This document shows positions 14,930-17,459 of a stretch of 17,459 nucleotides of DNA, in pieces. The notes below the pieces were generated by a model. That model made no database searches and was not told the DNA's origin. It worked only from the letters and a program-made list of their open reading frames with translations. Numbering within the stretch: the stretch's first letter is position 1; each line of letters opens with the position of its first letter. The DNA lies in the NCBI GenBank assembly GCA_021839785.1, contig JAKCAB010000773.1:1-17459 (forward strand). The letters run 5' to 3'. Made by a program: the position numbers and the translations under genes. The stretch comes from a bacterium. Lineage in GTDB: Bacteria > Verrucomicrobiota > Verrucomicrobiae > Limisphaerales > J093.

Positions 14930-15787
14930 ATGCATCCATATCGACAGTTGACTTCGGACTTCGCCGAACTTGCCACCCGCGGGGCCACGCTGCCGCTGGG
15001 CGGTTTCGCTCCCCTGCCCCGCCCCGCGCTGGCGCCAGACGCCCCCAAGGCGCTCATTTTTTCGCCGCACCCGGATGACGAATGCGTGATCGGCGCGCTG
15101 GCGCTGCGGCTCCTGCGCGAGGCAGGCTACCGCGTCGTGAACGTGGCCGTCACCCAGGGCAGCAAGCGCGAGCGCCAGGCCGCGCGATTCGCGGAGTTGA
15201 AGAATGCCTGCGCGTTCCTCGGCTTTGACCTCGTCCAAACCGCGCCCAACGGCCTGGAACAGGTGAACCTGGACGCGCGCGCGCAGGACACGGCTGGGTG
15301 GTTCGAGAAAGTGAAGATCATCGCCGGCATTCTGGCCGAGCACCGCCCGCGCGTGGTTTTCTATCCCCACGAAGAGGATTGGAACAGCACCCACGTCGGC
15401 GTCCACTGGCTGCTGGACGACGCCTTGGTTAGCCTGGGACCGGACTTTGCCTGCTACACAGTCGAAACCGAATTCTGGGGCCAATGCGACGATCCGAATC
15501 TCATGGTGGCCTCGACCGAGGCTGACGTGGCCGACCTGATCGCCGGGATCTCGTTCCACGTGGGCGAAGTCAAACGCAATCCGTACCACGTGCTGTTGCC
15601 GGCCTGGATGATGGACAACGTGCGACGCGGGGCCGAGTTGGTGGGCGGCCAGGGCGGCGGCGCGCCGGACTTCACCTTTGCGACGCTGTACCGCGCGCGA
15701 CGATGGAAAGGCGGCCGAAGCGAGCCGTTCTACCAAGGCGGGCGCACGCTTTCGGCAACGGTGAACGCCGGCAGCTTGTTCGCCTGA
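14930..15787 (+). CDS. PIG-L / LmbE family deacetylase
   Basis: This 285-residue zinc-dependent N-deacetylase family member resembles enzymes acting on N-acetylglucosamine conjugates (PIG-L, MshB, BshB). The metal motif SPHPDDECVIG is at residues 45-55, with His47 and Asp50 as expected ligands. HEEDWNSTHVGVHWL (147-161) supplies the downstream histidine. Full length is near the family norm. No signal peptide or membrane helix is present, so it is probably cytoplasmic. The substrate is unknown. The Gfo/Idh/MocA gene follows 101 nt downstream on the same strand, pointing to a sugar-related role by inference. The ATG at 14930 is the first in frame. Confidence 0.9.
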   Translation: MHPYRQLTSDFAELATRGATLPLGGFAPLPRPALAPDAPKALIFSPHPDDECVIGALALRLLREAGYRVVNVAVTQGSKRERQAARFAELKNACAFLGFDLVQTAPNGLEQVNLDARAQDTAGWFEKVKIIAGILAEHRPRVVFYPHEEDWNSTHVGVHWLLDDALVSLGPDFACYTVETEFWGQCDDPNLMVASTEADVADLIAGISFHVGEVKRNPYHVLLPAWMMDNVRRGAELVGGQGGGAPDFTFATLYRARRWKGGRSEPFYQGGRTLSATVNAGSLFA

Positions 15788-15888
15788 GACAACGGCGGGG
15801 CCGATTCTTTCCGGAGACTCGAAATCGAGCGCGCACATCGCGCATTTGCGGCATTGAGTTTCGGCGCGGCTTGTGGCTAAACGGGGCC

Positions 15889-17250
15889 ATGAATCGCCGC
15901 CATTTCCTCAAAACCGCGTCTTCCGGACTCGCGCTGGCTGCGGCCAGCCGCTTCGTGCCCACCACCTTCGCCGCCGAGAAGCCGGTCCGGGTTGGCCTCA
16001 TCGGCCCCGGTTGGTATGGCAAAGGCAGCCTCTTTCGCCTACTCCAAGTGGCGCCGGCGGAGGTGGTGTCACTCTGCGACGTGGACTCGCGGATGCTGGC
16101 CGCCGCCGCTGCGATGGTGGCCGAGCGCCAGGCCTCGAAGAAGCAGCCGCGCACCTACTCCGATTTTCGGAAGCTGATCGCGGAAAAAGACGTGGACGTG
16201 ATGATGGTTTCCACGCCGGATCACTGGCACGCCATCCCGGCCATCGAGGCGATGCGGGCCGGCATGGACGTGTACGTGGAAAAGCCGACCGCCACGGATG
16301 TGATCGAGAGCCAGGCAATGGTGGCCGCCGCCCGCAAGTACAACCGCGTGGTGCAGGTCAACACCGAACGCCGGAGCACGCCGCATCTGGCGGAGGCCCG
16401 CGACCGCGTCATCAAGGCCGGTCTGCTGGGCAAGCTCCACAGCGTGGACGTGTGTTGTTACTGGCACATGCGCAACCGCGACACCCTCGCCACCGCGCCG
16501 GACATTCCGCCGCCGGACTACTTGGATTACGAAATGTGGACCGGCCCGGCGCCCAAGCGGCCCTTCAACCGCATCGTTCACCCGCGCGGCTGGCGCGCCT
16601 TCATGGAGTACGGCAACGGCATCATCGGCGACATGTGCGTGCACCTGCTCGACATGGTTCGCTGGATGCTCGACCTCGGCTGGCCGAAGACTATCACGTC
16701 CTGGGGCGGCATTTTGAATGACCAGGCCAGCCGCGCGAACATCACGGACACGCAGACCGCGACCTTCGACTTCGATAGCCTGCAGGTCACCTGGAACCAC
16801 CGCACTTGGGGCGCGATGCCGGATCCGGACTATCCGTGGGCGGCGATCTTTCATGGCGAGAAAGGCACGCTCAAGACCAGCGTGTTCAAGTACGAATTTT
16901 TCCCGCTCGACGGTGGCCAACGGCTGACCGGCGAAGCCTTGTACGAGTACGACCAGTATCCAGAAGACCGCACCGAAAAGGACCTCGAACGCCACGTCGC
17001 GTCCGCGATGCGCCGGCACTGGCTGAACTTCCTCGCCGCGCGCGAAAAGCGTGCCCGGCCCGTGTCGGACATCGAAGAAGCCCACATCTCCAGCGCTTCG
17101 TGCATCCTGGCCAATCACGCGCAGCAACTCGGCCGCACGCTGAAGTGGGACGCCGCCACACACACGGTGACGGGCGACGCTGAAGCCAACCAACTGCTCC
17201 GCCGGCCTTACCGCGCGCCGTGGACGCATCCGGAGCCGGCCACGGTGTGA
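15889..17250 (+). CDS. Gfo/Idh/MocA family oxidoreductase, Tat-exported
   Basis: This 453-residue NAD(P)-dependent oxidoreductase-like protein probably acts on a sugar or polyol. A twin-arginine signal opens it (NRRHFLKTASSGLALAAAS, with cleavage probable around FAA-EK, residues 28-30). The Rossmann fold begins VRVGLIGPGWYGKGSL (about 33-48), a G-x-G-x-x-G variant. The dinucleotide-side motifs TPDHWHAIPAIEA and YVEKPTATD (EKP at 131-133) are typical. The C-terminal domain includes NGIIGDMCVHLLDMVRWML and WGGILNDQASRA. Tat-exported Gfo/Idh/MocA proteins are abundant in Verrucomicrobia and Planctomycetes; their cofactor and substrates are mostly unknown. The ATG at 15889 is set by the Tat motif, although the reading frame is open further upstream. 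Confidence 0.94.
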   Translation: MNRRHFLKTASSGLALAAASRFVPTTFAAEKPVRVGLIGPGWYGKGSLFRLLQVAPAEVVSLCDVDSRMLAAAAAMVAERQASKKQPRTYSDFRKLIAEKDVDVMMVSTPDHWHAIPAIEAMRAGMDVYVEKPTATDVIESQAMVAAARKYNRVVQVNTERRSTPHLAEARDRVIKAGLLGKLHSVDVCCYWHMRNRDTLATAPDIPPPDYLDYEMWTGPAPKRPFNRIVHPRGWRAFMEYGNGIIGDMCVHLLDMVRWMLDLGWPKTITSWGGILNDQASRANITDTQTATFDFDSLQVTWNHRTWGAMPDPDYPWAAIFHGEKGTLKTSVFKYEFFPLDGGQRLTGEALYEYDQYPEDRTEKDLERHVASAMRRHWLNFLAAREKRARPVSDIEEAHISSASCILANHAQQLGRTLKWDAATHTVTGDAEANQLLRRPYRAPWTHPEPATV

Positions 17251-17265
17251 GTTCTCCACTGGGGA

Positions 17266-17304
17266 CCACCCGCGGCTCGCGGGTGGCGGCCGGCGGCTCG
17301 CCGG
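17266..17304. terminator. Two tandem GC-rich stem-loops after the Gfo/Idh/MocA gene
   Basis: Stem one is CCACCCGCG (17266-17274) with CGCGGGTGG (17278-17286) around a GCT loop. Stem two is CCGGCG (17290-17295) with CGCCGG (17299-17304), again around GCT. They begin 16 nt after the stop codon, the expected place for termination or 3'-end protection. No T-tract follows. Confidence 0.55.
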
Positions 17305-17459
17305 ACGCCGCGCGATCAGCCAATTCGGCTAAGAGCGGAAAGATTTCGGCGAGCCGCTGAAATCGGCACGTGGGCCGCGTGCGCTCCCCAACCAGTCGGG
17401 TTGGCACGGCGGTGAACAACTTCCGCACAGCTCGCTCCCTTTCGGGATTGATTGCCAGT
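17305..17459. other. Gene-free right edge with further stem-loops
   Basis: Two more small stems occur here: GATTTCGGC/GCTGAAATC at 17342-17364 (one mismatch) and CCAACC/GGTTGG at 17388-17404. A minus-strand frame is open through this part, but it has no recognisable protein pattern and continues antisense into the oxidoreductase gene. I therefore do not call a gene. The sequence looks like part of a repetitive intergenic element. Confidence 0.4.

Noticed and set aside
16886..17428. Long minus-strand open frame at the right edge
   Set aside because: It has no recognisable motif, and most of it is antisense to the conserved oxidoreductase gene. Long antisense frames are expected in GC-rich DNA.
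1..17459. CRISPR array, tRNA, rRNA, phage or toxin-antitoxin module
   Set aside because: No regularly spaced identical repeats, cloverleaf sequences, rRNA signatures or paired small toxin/antitoxin frames were seen on reading both strands.

Overview
The window is GC-rich chromosomal DNA, most likely from a member of the Verrucomicrobiota (Limisphaerales/Pedosphaera-like). This assignment is inferred from gene style, not from a marker gene. Indicators are a sigma factor paired with a zinc-ribbon Ser/Thr kinase that carries the start of a WD40 region, a Tat-exported Gfo/Idh/MocA protein next to a PIG-L deacetylase, a large anchored protein with a pseudopilin-like C-terminus, and many palindromic intergenic repeats. 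No rRNA, tRNA, CRISPR array or phage module was seen.

Layout. Positions 1-774 (minus) hold the N-terminal third of a UvrD/PcrA helicase running off the left edge. A 135-bp hairpin element follows, then a small secreted protein (1036-1497, plus). This gene converges on a minus-strand series that is transcribed in the order: family 4 uracil-DNA glycosylase (6416-5466), anchored hypothetical protein (5433-3865), proC (3680-2865) and an AI-2E/PerM-family permease (2854-1547). A divergent control region of about 285 bp with a perfect 16-bp palindrome separates the glycosylase from an EpsC-type serine acetyltransferase (6701-7603, plus).

Positions about 7650-8940 hold a decayed ISKra4-type insertion sequence: frameshifted, missing its C-terminus and apparently lacking a catalytic Asp. 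It abuts the 3' end of a Ser/Thr kinase gene (10402-8936, minus) that stops just inside its first WD40 repeat. The ECF-like sigma factor of the pair lies upstream (11233-10487, minus). Degenerate heptanucleotide repeats occur both between these two genes and inside the kinase coding sequence.

Next come gcvT-gcvH (12983-11382, minus) of the glycine cleavage system, an MFS transporter with a Nudix hydrolase upstream (14805-13113, minus), and divergently the PIG-L deacetylase and the Gfo/Idh/MocA protein (14930-17250, plus). The right edge is a gene-free stretch with four stem-loops.

Housekeeping functions dominate: DNA repair, proline and cysteine synthesis, and one-carbon metabolism. I found no clear undescribed defence or biosynthetic system. 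The least ordinary features are the sigma/kinase locus remodelled by the insertion sequence, the heptamer repeats entering the kinase reading frame, and at least four unrelated palindromic intergenic elements.
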